Below, piece by piece: positions 16,206 through 24,492 of a stretch of DNA of 64,000 bases; position 1 is the stretch's first letter; each line of letters starts with the position of its first letter. The stretch is from Nocardia brasiliensis ATCC 700358. GTDB taxonomy: Bacteria; Actinomycetota; Actinomycetes; Mycobacteriales; Mycobacteriaceae. The stretch is taken from the NCBI RefSeq assembly GCF_000250675.2, contig NC_018681.1:9052001-9116000 (forward strand). Direction: 5' to 3'. A program made the translations under genes and the position numbers. The notes below the pieces were generated by a model. The model made no database searches. It was not told the origin of the DNA and was given only the letters and a program-made list of their open reading frames with translations.

Positions 16206-16229
16206 GTGACGGGAAGTGCGCGGCGGTGG

Positions 16230-17339
16230 TCAGCCCAGGCGCCAGAGGGAGGTGATTTCGGTGGTGCGGGCGGTGTGTAGCGGGTCGGTGGTGTCGCGGG
16301 TGCGGGGGTGGTGGGGGATGGTGTCGAGGCGGTCGAGGACGTGTAGACCGGCGGCGGCGATGTGGGCGTGGAGTTCGGGCCGGGTGCGCAGGCCGAGCCG
16401 TTCGGCGAGGTCGGAGAGGACGAGCCAGGCCTCCCCACCAGGGGTGAGGTGGGCGGGCAGGCCTGCGAGGAACTGGCGCAGCATCGCGCTGTCCGCGTCG
16501 TAGACGCCGCGCTCGAGGGCGGAGGTGGGCCGGGCGGGCAGCCACGGCGGATTGCAGACGATCAGGTCGGCGCGGCCTTCGGGATAAAGGGTGGGCCCGG
16601 TGACGTGGACCGTGTCGGCGAGCCGCAGCCGGTCCGTGTTCTCGCGGGCACAGATCAGGGCGCGGGGGTTGTCGTCGGTGGCGACGACCCGCCGGATGCC
16701 GCGCCGCGCGAGTACCGCGGCCAGCACGCCGGTGCCCGTGCCGAGATCGAAAGCAGTCGCCGCACCGGCCGGTAGGGGCGCACCGGCGACGAGGTCGACA
16801 TATTCACCGCGGACCGGCGCGAACACGCCGTAGTGCGGATGGATGCGGTCACCGAGAGCCGTTATGGGGACACCCTTTTCGCGCCATTGCGCAGCACTGA
16901 GCACGCCGAGGAGTTCGGTGAGCGCGACGAGCACGGGCCCGCGGCCCGGTCCGTACGCCTGGTCACAGGCCGCACGGACGTCGGGGGCGCGGCGCAACGC
17001 GAGCGCATGGTCGTGCTCGAGGTGCACGAGCAGCTTCCCGAGCACCCGGGCGCGCTGGTTGCGGGCCCGGCGCTGCGCGCGAAACATCTCCGCCGGATCA
17101 TCTTGGCGCGCAGGCACTTTCCGATCGATACGCCGCGCCATCGCCCGCAGCAGCTGGCGGCCATTGTGATAGTCGCCCCGCCACAGCAGTGCGGTGCCTT
17201 CGCAGGCCAGCCGGTACGCGGTGGCGGCGGGCAGCCGGTCGTCGGCGATCAGGACGCGGCTGGGTGCCGGTGTCGCACTTTCGGAATGCCAGCGGGCGGA
17301 TCGGACGGTCTCGGCTTCGGTCCAGGTCACGGTGGACAC
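16230..17339 (-). CDS. SAM-dependent methyltransferase, HemK/PrmC-like N5-Gln or small-molecule type
   Basis: A class I methyltransferase of 369 residues. The SAM site is AFDLGTGTGVLAAVLA near 205, with the acidic strand-2 residue in VVATDDNPRA. The catalytic CNPPWLPA motif is of the N-methyltransferase NPP(Y/W) type seen in HemK/PrmC and RlmG-like enzymes. The N-terminal 150 residues are helical. I chose the GTG at 17339 because AGGAG lies 6 bases upstream; a TTG at 17345 is in frame but too close to it. Its last 15 codons and downstream palindrome are partly duplicated twice in the minisatellite beyond its 3' end. Confidence 0.85.
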   Translation of the reverse strand: MSTVTWTEAETVRSARWHSESATPAPSRVLIADDRLPAATAYRLACEGTALLWRGDYHNGRQLLRAMARRIDRKVPARQDDPAEMFRAQRRARNQRARVLGKLLVHLEHDHALALRRAPDVRAACDQAYGPGRGPVLVALTELLGVLSAAQWREKGVPITALGDRIHPHYGVFAPVRGEYVDLVAGAPLPAGAATAFDLGTGTGVLAAVLARRGIRRVVATDDNPRALICARENTDRLRLADTVHVTGPTLYPEGRADLIVCNPPWLPARPTSALERGVYDADSAMLRQFLAGLPAHLTPGGEAWLVLSDLAERLGLRTRPELHAHIAAAGLHVLDRLDTIPHHPRTRDTTDPLHTARTTEITSLWRLG

Positions 17340-17343
17340 GGAC

Positions 17344-17396
17344 AACTCCTCGTGGTCGGGCAGTCAGGGGCACGGAGTGCACCTCGACGAGGAGTT
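17344..17396 (-). promoter_or_regulatory. Possible RNA hairpin covering the methyltransferase ribosome binding site
   Basis: In the transcript, AACTCCTCGT (from 17387-17396) can pair with ACGAGGAGTT (from 17344-17353). The second arm contains the AGGAG Shine-Dalgarno of the methyltransferase gene. The 10-bp perfect pairing with a 33-base loop would hide the ribosome binding site. A regulatory role is inferred. Confidence 0.45.
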
Positions 17397-17527
17397 ACTG
17401 CGAGTGGGTGTGGCTAGCGCTCCCGCGTCGACGTGCGCGCGGAGCCGTCCCCTAAAACCATACCCATGGTCATGACAGACCCTTCCGAACGAATGTGTCA
17501 CCAGTCTCGCACATCCGGCGGGCTACC

Positions 17528-18040
17528 TCACGACGCGATGTCGACCTCGGCATGCAATCGACGGAACCTGCTGCCGTGGAAAACGAGCGGGTCGACGTCG
17601 GTGCGGGTGGCGATGCGGTGGATGCGCAGGATGACGACCGCGTGATCGCCCGCGGGCACCTCCGCCTCCGGCACCCCTTCGATCCACGCCGACGCCCCGT
17701 CGATGAAGACCGCCTCACCGGTGCCGCGATGTAGTGCGGTGCCGCGGAAACGGTCGCCGTTGCGGGCACCGAGCGAGCGGGCGGCGTCCTGCTGGTCGGT
17801 GCCGAGCAGGCTCAAGCCGAGATGTCCCGCGGCGGCGAGTTTCGGCCAGGTCGAGGACGAGTTCTGCACGCAGAACGACACCAGTGGCGGATCGAGGGAG
17901 ACCGGCACGAAGGTGCTCACCGCGAGACCGTGTGGGGCGCCGTCGATATCGGCGCAGACGGCGACCACACCACTCGGGAAGTTGGCGAAGGCGCGGCGTA
18001 GGCCGCTGCCGTCGGCGGGAGATTCGAAGAGCTCATGCAT
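17528..18040 (-). CDS. Flavin reductase (StyB/HpaC-like)
   Basis: A 170-residue flavin reductase domain protein that supplies free reduced flavin to two-component monooxygenases. Visible family features are AFANFPSGVVAVCADIDGAP at the N-terminus, FVPVSLDPPLVSFCVQNSSSTWP in the flavin-binding middle, and GDHAVVILRI before the C-terminus. The ATG at 18040 overlaps the end of the preceding FMN reductase gene by 8 bp. It is the last gene of the sulfur operon and the natural partner for the StyA-like enzyme upstream. Confidence 0.88.
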   Translation of the reverse strand: MHELFESPADGSGLRRAFANFPSGVVAVCADIDGAPHGLAVSTFVPVSLDPPLVSFCVQNSSSTWPKLAAAGHLGLSLLGTDQQDAARSLGARNGDRFRGTALHRGTGEAVFIDGASAWIEGVPEAEVPAGDHAVVILRIHRIATRTDVDPLVFHGSRFRRLHAEVDIAS

Positions 18041-18545
18041 GATCGGTCGCCTTCACGGTGGCCAGCGCCTGGGCGACGGGGCGCCACCGGTCGCTGTAGC
18101 GGTCGATCGCGCCGTCCTCCTGGAAGGTGCGATCGGAGAGGTAGAGGCCGGGCAGCGCGGCGGTGGCGCCCAGTTCGACCAGGACCGGTTTGAGCAGCAG
18201 GTCGGGTGCGAGCGCGTGCCCGGGCCCGGCGCCGAGCATTACGGGGACGCCGAGCACACCGGCCAATCCGGTGCCGCCGTCGAACTGTTCGAGGAACAGC
18301 TTCAGCAACCCGGTGTAGGTGGCTTTGAACGTCGGACTGGCGAAAACGACCATCTCCGAATCGGCTACGGTGCGCACCGCCGCGCCCACCGCGGGATCAC
18401 CCCAGCCGAGCAGCGCGGGACCGAACTCGACCAGATCGAGCACGGCGGGCTCCACGTCGGGGCGCAGCCCCCGCGCGACCAGTGTGGCCGCGGTCAGGGT
18501 GCGGGAAGCGGGCTTCGGATTGCCGACTACGACCGTCACTGTCAC
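18033..18545 (-). CDS. NAD(P)H-dependent FMN reductase, SsuE/MsuE-like
   Basis: A 170-residue flavodoxin-fold reductase with VVVGNPKPASRT at the N-terminus (the phosphate loop of FMN) and FASPTFKATYTGLLKLFLEQF, the signature of the SsuE/MsuE group. It would provide FMNH2 to SfnG and the other flavin-dependent monooxygenases. The GTG at 18545 has GAGAGGG 9 bases upstream. It overlaps the flavin reductase gene downstream and lies 45 bp behind the SfnB-like gene. Confidence 0.88.
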   Translation of the reverse strand: MTVTVVVGNPKPASRTLTAATLVARGLRPDVEPAVLDLVEFGPALLGWGDPAVGAAVRTVADSEMVVFASPTFKATYTGLLKLFLEQFDGGTGLAGVLGVPVMLGAGPGHALAPDLLLKPVLVELGATAALPGLYLSDRTFQEDGAIDRYSDRWRPVAQALATVKATDHA

Positions 18546-18590
18546 TGTTCGTATCCCTCTCGCTGACAAACTGTTCGACCGCGCGAGCGG

Positions 18591-19808
18591 TCAGAGCACC
18601 CCGTGCAACGGCGGCGCCGTGCCGTGCAACAGGGCACGGCCGAGGTGCTGGTACTTCCATCGGACCGGATCGTGCAAGGTGTGCGTGCGCGCGTTCCGCC
18701 AGAAGTGATGCAGGTTCAGATCTGCTGCGGCACTGCGTGTCCCGCCGACCTCGAACAGGGCGCTCGATACCTCGGTCGCGGCCCGATAGGCGAGTACCTT
18801 CGCGGCCGCCACCGCGAGCGAGGCCCGCGCGGCGGAATTCGCTTCCGCTGCAGTACCGGTCGCCCCGTCGACGGCGAGACCCGCCGCGGTTAGCGTGGCC
18901 TCGGCGGCGGTGACCGTCACGGACAACTCGCCGAAGCGCTGGATCAGCAAGGGATCGTCGATCGCGCGGGCGACGTCGGCTTCGAACCATGGCCTGCTGG
19001 CGGTCTGCACGAATTCCGTTGCCGCCGTGAGTGCGCCGCGGGCAATGCCGGTGTCGATGGCGGCGTGCAGCAGCTGCGCGAATGCGCCGTACGCGTGCGG
19101 GGCCCGCACCGCCGCCGAACGGGCGATCACCTGGTCGGGATCCACGAGCACCTCGTCGAACCGCACGGTGCCGCTGCCGGTTGTGCGCTGGCCGAAACCG
19201 TTCCAGTCGTCGATGATCTGCACGCCGGGGGTGTCGGCGGGCAGGTACACGATGTACTCCCCCGGCTCCAGCCCGCTGCGACCGTCCGGATCGTCCAGCT
19301 TGGTCAGCACCGCCAGCAGATTCGCGAACAGCGAACCGGTGCAATAGAACTTGCGACCGTCGACGCGAAACCGCTTGCCGTCCGGGCGCAAGGTGGTGCT
19401 GATATCGGCGATGGTCGCACCGCCGCGTTCGGACTGCGCGTTGGCGATGCGCGCACCGTCGAGCACCTGCCCGAAATACCTGCGCCGCTGCGCGTCGGAA
19501 CCGGCCAGCCGCACCAGGTTCAGATAGACGAAGTGGCTGTGCGGGATCTGCGCGATATTCGGGTCGGCGGTCGCGAGAATCCGCACCACCTCCGCGACCG
19601 CGCTCGGCGGCAGCTCCGCGCCGCCGTACGCGGCGGGCACGGTCACCGCGAGCAGGCCGGCGGCCGCGAGCCGATCCACCTCGTCGTGCGGCAGGACGCG
19701 GTCGCGGTCGCGCACGGCGGCGCCGGCGGCGAACTGCGCCGCCAGCCCCTGCGCGACCGAAAACGCCTGTGCCGCCGAGGTGATGCGATCGGCCGCGACC
19801 GCGGTCAT
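18591..19808 (-). CDS. SfnB-like sulfur-acquisition acyl-CoA-dehydrogenase-fold flavoprotein
   Basis: A 405-residue acyl-CoA dehydrogenase-fold protein. ANAQSERGG, GRKFYCTGSLFAN and DDWNGFGQRTTGSGT match the SfnB/DszC group rather than true fatty acyl-CoA dehydrogenases. These enzymes use reduced flavin and oxygen or act on sulfur compounds. The ATG overlaps the sfnG stop codon by one base, so the two are translationally coupled. Confidence 0.87.
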   Translation of the reverse strand: MTAVAADRITSAAQAFSVAQGLAAQFAAGAAVRDRDRVLPHDEVDRLAAAGLLAVTVPAAYGGAELPPSAVAEVVRILATADPNIAQIPHSHFVYLNLVRLAGSDAQRRRYFGQVLDGARIANAQSERGGATIADISTTLRPDGKRFRVDGRKFYCTGSLFANLLAVLTKLDDPDGRSGLEPGEYIVYLPADTPGVQIIDDWNGFGQRTTGSGTVRFDEVLVDPDQVIARSAAVRAPHAYGAFAQLLHAAIDTGIARGALTAATEFVQTASRPWFEADVARAIDDPLLIQRFGELSVTVTAAEATLTAAGLAVDGATGTAAEANSAARASLAVAAAKVLAYRAATEVSSALFEVGGTRSAAADLNLHHFWRNARTHTLHDPVRWKYQHLGRALLHGTAPPLHGVL

Positions 19809-20923
19809 CAGCCCACCGCCGCGACCGGCCGCCGCGCGGCCTCCAGTTCCCGGACCAGCGGTAGCACTTTCGCCCCGAAGTACTCGATCTCCTCCTGGAA
19901 GTGCAGGAAGCCGCCGAGGATCAGGTCGACGCCGAGCTCGCGGTAGGCGACGATGCGCTCGGCGATCTGCTCGGGGGTGCCGATCAGTTTGGTGCGAAAG
20001 CCGTCGTTGTACTGCACGAGATCCTCGAAGGTCGAGTCGGCCCACATGCCCGTGTGGTCCTTGGTGGACGCGCCCGCCTGCTGCACCGCGTCCCGGAAAC
20101 CTTCCACAGCAGGCTTGTTCGCCTTCTCGATGATCTCACGCAGCGTGTCCTGCGCCTCCTTTTCGGTGTCCCGGGCGATGATGAAACCGTTCAGGCCGAA
20201 CTTCACCTCGCGATTGTTCTCCCGGGCCACCGCCCGCAGATCGTCGAGTTGTTCGGTGACGCCGTCGAAGTCCTTGCCGTTGGAGAAGTACCAGTCGGCG
20301 TAGCGGCCGCCGTTGCGGCGGGCGGCGGTCGAGTTGCCGCCTTGGAACAGTTCGGGATTCGGCCGCTGCGCGGTGTTGAGCGGTTTCGGCTTCAGCGTGA
20401 AATCCCGGATCCGGTAGAAGTCGCCGCCGTAGTTCACGTTGTCCTCGGTCCAGATCTTGCGGATCACCTCGAGGAATTCGGCGCTGCGCCGGTACCTTTC
20501 GTCGTGCTCGAGCCACGGCTCGCCCAGCGCGGTGAATTCACCCGCGAACCACCCGGAGACGACATTGATGGCGAAGCGGCCGTTGGAGAGGTGGTCGGCG
20601 GTGGCGCCGAACTTCGCGAGCACCGCGGGATGCCAGAGGCCGGGGTGGATCGCCGCGATCACCTTCAGCCGCTCGGTCGCGCCGAGCAGCGCGAGGCTGA
20701 ACGAGGTCGACTCGTGCTGGAATTCGGCGCCGTAGGACGCGGTGTAGCGCACCTGGGACAGCGCGTATTCGAAGCCGTTGCGCTCGGCGGTCTGCGCCAG
20801 CTTCTTGTTGTAGTCGAAGTCCCAGCTGGTGCGCTGCTCGATATCGCTGGTGACCAGTCCCCCGCTGACATTGGGCACCCAGTAGGCGAATTTGATCTGG
20901 TCGGCGATCTGCTCCGTGGTCAT
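19808..20923 (-). CDS. sfnG: FMNH2-dependent dimethylsulfone monooxygenase, SfnG-like
   Basis: SfnG oxidises dimethylsulfone to methanesulfinate with FMNH2 and oxygen, allowing growth on DMSO2 as a sulfur source. The 371-residue protein is a luciferase-like monooxygenase with the group's N-terminus (KFAYWVPNVSGGLV), then ALSQVRYTASYGAEFQHEST, GRFAINVVSGWFAGEFTALG and PELFQGGNSTAARRNGGRYA. Its length matches the family. It is followed without a gap by the SfnB-like gene and preceded, 116 bp away, by the StyA-like gene. Confidence 0.92.
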   Translation of the reverse strand: MTTEQIADQIKFAYWVPNVSGGLVTSDIEQRTSWDFDYNKKLAQTAERNGFEYALSQVRYTASYGAEFQHESTSFSLALLGATERLKVIAAIHPGLWHPAVLAKFGATADHLSNGRFAINVVSGWFAGEFTALGEPWLEHDERYRRSAEFLEVIRKIWTEDNVNYGGDFYRIRDFTLKPKPLNTAQRPNPELFQGGNSTAARRNGGRYADWYFSNGKDFDGVTEQLDDLRAVARENNREVKFGLNGFIIARDTEKEAQDTLREIIEKANKPAVEGFRDAVQQAGASTKDHTGMWADSTFEDLVQYNDGFRTKLIGTPEQIAERIVAYRELGVDLILGGFLHFQEEIEYFGAKVLPLVRELEAARRPVAAVG

Positions 20924-21039
20924 AGCTGCTCCATGGTTTCGGGGGTAGCCGTCGATCTACACCACTCCAGCACCGCGACCCGATCGGCACGAGGGTTTGA
21001 ATCTGTGCGATCGGATCGCTGTGCCGAGGCGTGCCGATA

Positions 21040-22425
21040 TCAGGCGCTGGCGAGGGCATCCGAGAAGGTGGACCGGGCGAACTTGCCCGCGGGCGTGAAC
21101 CGGCCGAGCACGGCGAGCGCGTCCTCGCCGGTGACCCGGGTGATGAAGGCGTTGGCGGCGTCGAGCGAGTCGACCTCGAGGAAGGGCTGCGGGTGGTGCA
21201 GCAGGCCGACCAGCGCGGCGGCGAACTTCGGTGCGACGCTCGCCGCCGCGAACAGCTGATTGCCGATCTCGGCCAGTTCGGGATCGCCGAGGAACAGCCG
21301 GGTGACCTTGTTGGCGGCATCGCCGCGCACCGCGAGGAACTCGGCGTACTGCTCGGTGAACCAGGCCTCGTCGAACGGACCGTCGTGCACCGCCGCGGCG
21401 GCCACCAGTCGCTGGGCCTGGATGAGCCCGCTCTGCGCCCCTTGGCCCGCGATCGGGTCGTAGGCCGCGGAGGTGTCGCCCAGCGAGGCCACCACGTGGC
21501 CGCCCGCGGTGTGCCCGACGGCCGCCCGGACCACCGGCCGCACCGCGCCTTTCAGCCAGGAGTGCGGGTCGTCGGCGAGCACCTGGGTGGCCAGCACCTC
21601 CGGCAGGTCCCAATCGATGAAGTCCCGGTACAGGTCCTGCACGACGCGCAACGCCGATTCCGCGGAATCCGCTGTGGCGAAACGGGTTTCCCAGTCGCTA
21701 CCGGGGCGCGCCCAGCCGAGGAACGCCCAGCTGGGTCCGGCGTCCTTGTGCAGGTATGGGCCCCACCAGGCCTCACCCTGCTCGGCCAGGATGGAGAAGC
21801 CGCTGTGTGCGCCGCCCGCGGGGCTGCGGTGCGCGAAAACGTCCTTGTCGTGGCCGATTCCGGTCACGGTGACGGTGAGCAGCGAACGCTGCGGCGCGTC
21901 ATAGGGGGTGCGCGTCTCGTCGATCGGGAACAGGTCGGACAGCCCGCCACGACCGGTGGCGACCAGCGTCAGATCGTTCGCGGCGGCGATCGAGTCGAGG
22001 GTCTCCGGAGTCACCGACTCGACGACGAAGCGACCGCCGCGCTCCAGGAACGCGCTCAAACGCTCGTCGGCCTTCAACCGGGTGTCGACGGCGACGCCGA
22101 CATAGCCGTCGAAAGTGCCGTCGAACTGGATCAATTCGGCGCCCTCCGGTCCGGCGATCCGGACGCTGAGGCCGGTGTGCCGGGGTGCGCGACCGGTGTA
22201 GGTGTCCAGGCCGAGTGCCGACTCGGCCTGCTGGGTCACGCCGAATTCGAGTGCGGTGCCGGTGGCGGGGACGTCGTCGCGCAGACTGCGCTGATCACGG
22301 TCGCTGTAGAGGGTCACGTCGAATCCGGCGTCGAGCAAACCCAGTGCCGCAGTGGCGCCGGTTTGGCCCGCACCGATCACCGCGGCCGAACGGGGGGAAC
22401 GGGGAACGGAATTCTGCGTTGTCAT
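21040..22425 (-). CDS. StyA-like FAD-dependent monooxygenase (styrene/indole type)
   Basis: A 461-residue flavoprotein with the GxGxxG dinucleotide motif at 18-23 (VIGAGQTG). The overall pattern is that of group E monooxygenases such as StyA and IndA: a DLTLVATGRGGLSD segment near 155 and GDTSAAYDPIAGQGAQSGL near 318, the FAD-pyrophosphate region. StyA needs FADH2 from a separate reductase; the flavin reductase at 17528 in the same gene string fits. The location among organosulfur genes suggests an oxygenation of a sulfide rather than styrene, which is an inference. Confidence 0.85.
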   Translation of the reverse strand: MTTQNSVPRSPRSAAVIGAGQTGATAALGLLDAGFDVTLYSDRDQRSLRDDVPATGTALEFGVTQQAESALGLDTYTGRAPRHTGLSVRIAGPEGAELIQFDGTFDGYVGVAVDTRLKADERLSAFLERGGRFVVESVTPETLDSIAAANDLTLVATGRGGLSDLFPIDETRTPYDAPQRSLLTVTVTGIGHDKDVFAHRSPAGGAHSGFSILAEQGEAWWGPYLHKDAGPSWAFLGWARPGSDWETRFATADSAESALRVVQDLYRDFIDWDLPEVLATQVLADDPHSWLKGAVRPVVRAAVGHTAGGHVVASLGDTSAAYDPIAGQGAQSGLIQAQRLVAAAAVHDGPFDEAWFTEQYAEFLAVRGDAANKVTRLFLGDPELAEIGNQLFAAASVAPKFAAALVGLLHHPQPFLEVDSLDAANAFITRVTGEDALAVLGRFTPAGKFARSTFSDALASA

Positions 22426-22522
22426 GTAGGGATCATCGAGGTGTGGCGCAGCCCTCGTGAGTGTTGCGATCACCGAGAATCAATGAGCGAACCAGCCTTT
22501 GCGCAGGCGTACCATTCGGCCC

Positions 22523-23011
22523 ATGTCGTTTACCGTTGCCGAGCTGACCGGAGACCGCACCGAGCAGTACCGCCAGCTCACCGCGCAGGCGAGCGCGCTG
22601 GTCGCGGGCGAGCCGGACCGGACCGCCAACGCCGCGAATATCGCGGCGCTGGTATTTCACGCACTGCCCGACGTCAATTGGGTCGGCTTCTATTTTCACG
22701 ACGGGCACGAACTCGTGGTCGGGCCGTTTCAGGGCAAACCTGCCTGTGTGCGTATCCCCCTCGGAAAAGGCGTGTGTGGCACGGCGGCACAAACCGGGGA
22801 AACGCAATTGGTGCCGGACGTGCACGTTTTCCCCGGCCATATCGCCTGCGACGCCGACACCCGCTCGGAAGTGGTTGTCCCCCTTGTGCACAACGGCGCG
22901 CTGATCGGCGTCTTCGATCTGGACAGCCCGAAACCGGGCCGGTTCGACGAGATCGACCGGCAGGGCCTCGAATCCGTCGCGCGGGCGTTCCTCGCCGCAC
23001 TCCCTGCGTAA
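22523..23011 (+). CDS. Free methionine-(R)-sulfoxide reductase (GAF domain)
   Basis: This reduces free L-methionine-(R)-sulfoxide with thioredoxin in the cytosol. The 162-residue GAF protein has the three conserved cysteines of the fRMsr family at 75, 85 and 109, in PACVRIPLGKGVCG and HIACDADTRSE. The acidic DLDSP patch that binds the substrate follows. It is transcribed against the surrounding sulfur genes and converges with the DmoA-like gene at a shared hairpin. Confidence 0.9.
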   Translation: MSFTVAELTGDRTEQYRQLTAQASALVAGEPDRTANAANIAALVFHALPDVNWVGFYFHDGHELVVGPFQGKPACVRIPLGKGVCGTAAQTGETQLVPDVHVFPGHIACDADTRSEVVVPLVHNGALIGVFDLDSPKPGRFDEIDRQGLESVARAFLAALPA

Positions 23012-23013
23012 TC

Positions 23014-23049
23014 GACTGTCGTTGCGGCGGATGCACCGCAACGACAGTC
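23014..23049. terminator. Bidirectional terminator between converging genes
   Basis: Two perfect 14-base arms (GACTGTCGTTGCGG and its complement) enclose an 8-base loop between the stop codons at 23011 and 23056. Confidence 0.8.
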
Positions 23050-23055
23050 TCACCG

Positions 23056-24492
23056 CTAAAGGTTCGGCGTGACAACCGCGGCGCCGGGCCGCGCGACCTC
23101 GTCGGACAGCACCGTCGACCCGGCCGCGCCGACGCGGTAGCGGGCGCCGCGGTGTTCGTCCGGCAGCCGATCTCCCGCCCCGAACAGCGCGTTGCGCAAG
23201 GTGCCCGGCACATAGTCGGCGGCGTAGGCGCCACGCTCGGTCAGCACGGGAACCACGTGGCGGACAACGTCTTCGAACGACCCCGGGGTGATCGCATAGG
23301 CCAGGTTGAAACCGTCGAGATCGGTGTCGGCGACCCACTCCTGGAGACGGTCGGCGACGGTCGCACCGGAGCCGACGAAGACCGGTCCCATGCCACCGAT
23401 GCCGGCCCACCGCCCGATATCGCGCACGGTCCATTCGCGTCCGTCGTCATCGAACTCCTGGAAGGCGGCCACCGCGGACTGGATGGCGTTGCTCTGCACC
23501 TGCCCGATCGGGTCGTCCAGGTCGTAACTCGACAGATCGATGCCCATCCAGCCGGACATGAACACCAGGCCGCCCTCGATGCTGGCGTAGGACAGGTACT
23601 CCTCGTGCTTGCGCTGTGCCGCCTCGTCGGTCGCGTCGGTGATGATGGTGGCCAGCGCGTAGATCCGCGCCGCGTACGGGTCACGCCCGGCCTGCGCCAG
23701 CTCGGACCTGATTCGGGAAACCGTCTGCGCCAGTAGCCTTTTCGAGGGCGCGGCGATGAATATGGCTTCGGCGTTCTCGGCGGCGAAGCGCACGCCGCGG
23801 GTGGAGGCGCCCGCCTGGTAGATGACCGGCGTGCGCTGCGGCGACGGCTCGGACAGATGGATCCCCGGGACCGTGAAGTGCTTGCCCTGATGGCCGATGT
23901 GATGCACCTTCGCCGGGTCGACGTAAACGCCCTGGGCGGCGTCGCGCACCACGGCGTCGTCCTCCCACGAGCCCTCCCACAGCTTGTACAGCACCTCGAG
24001 GTACTCGTCGGCCTGGTTGTAGCGCTCGTCGTGGTCGAGCTGATCGGCGGCGCCGAAATTCCGTGCCGCCGAGGGCAAGTAGCCGGTCACCACGTTCCAG
24101 CCGATCCGGCCGTTGGTCAGATGGTCGAGGGTGGAGAGCCGGCGGGCGAACGGGAACGGATGCTCGAAACCGGTGCCGGTGGTGATGCCGAACCCGAGAT
24201 GCTCGGTGACCGCGGCCATCGCCGAGACCAGCAGCAGCGGATCGGCGACCGGGATCTGCGCACCCTGACGCAACGCGGCGATATCGGTGCCGCCGTAGAC
24301 GTCATAGGTACCGAGCACGTCGGCGATGAAGATGCCGTCGAACCGGCCCTGCTCCAGCAGTCGCGCCAGATCGGTCCAGTAGCTCAGTTCCTTGTAGCGG
24401 TGCGACTGGTCGTCCGGATGCCGCCACAGGCCGGGTGATTGGTGGGCGACGCAGTTCATGTCGAAGGCGTTGAAGCGAATTCGACGGGTCAT
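23056..24492 (-). CDS. LLM-class FMNH2-dependent monooxygenase, DmoA/NtaA/DszA type
   Basis: A 478-residue class C flavin-dependent monooxygenase. The N-terminus (RIRFNAFDMNCVAHQSPGLW) and the core GRIGWNVVTGYLPSAARNFG, DHDERY and LWEGSWEDDAVV place it nearest to dimethyl-sulfide monooxygenase DmoA and nitrilotriacetate monooxygenase NtaA, in the same superfamily as DszA. It would cleave a C-S (or C-N) bond of a small substrate using FMNH2. Its ATG overlaps the stop codon of the upstream DszC-like gene (ATGA), so the two are coupled. Confidence 0.87.
   Translation of the reverse strand: MTRRIRFNAFDMNCVAHQSPGLWRHPDDQSHRYKELSYWTDLARLLEQGRFDGIFIADVLGTYDVYGGTDIAALRQGAQIPVADPLLLVSAMAAVTEHLGFGITTGTGFEHPFPFARRLSTLDHLTNGRIGWNVVTGYLPSAARNFGAADQLDHDERYNQADEYLEVLYKLWEGSWEDDAVVRDAAQGVYVDPAKVHHIGHQGKHFTVPGIHLSEPSPQRTPVIYQAGASTRGVRFAAENAEAIFIAAPSKRLLAQTVSRIRSELAQAGRDPYAARIYALATIITDATDEAAQRKHEEYLSYASIEGGLVFMSGWMGIDLSSYDLDDPIGQVQSNAIQSAVAAFQEFDDDGREWTVRDIGRWAGIGGMGPVFVGSGATVADRLQEWVADTDLDGFNLAYAITPGSFEDVVRHVVPVLTERGAYAADYVPGTLRNALFGAGDRLPDEHRGARYRVGAAGSTVLSDEVARPGAAVVTPNL

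Noticed and set aside
17320..17475. A cysteine/sulfur attenuator leader peptide before the methyltransferase
   Set aside because: A short frame with LTARPR is present, but no cysteine codon follows and it runs into the gene in another frame; only the RNA hairpin is kept as a finding.
21031..23736. A 901-codon plus-strand frame crossing the StyA-like, fRMsr and DmoA-like genes
   Set aside because: It runs antisense to recognisable genes and in a wrong frame to fRMsr, without any family motif.
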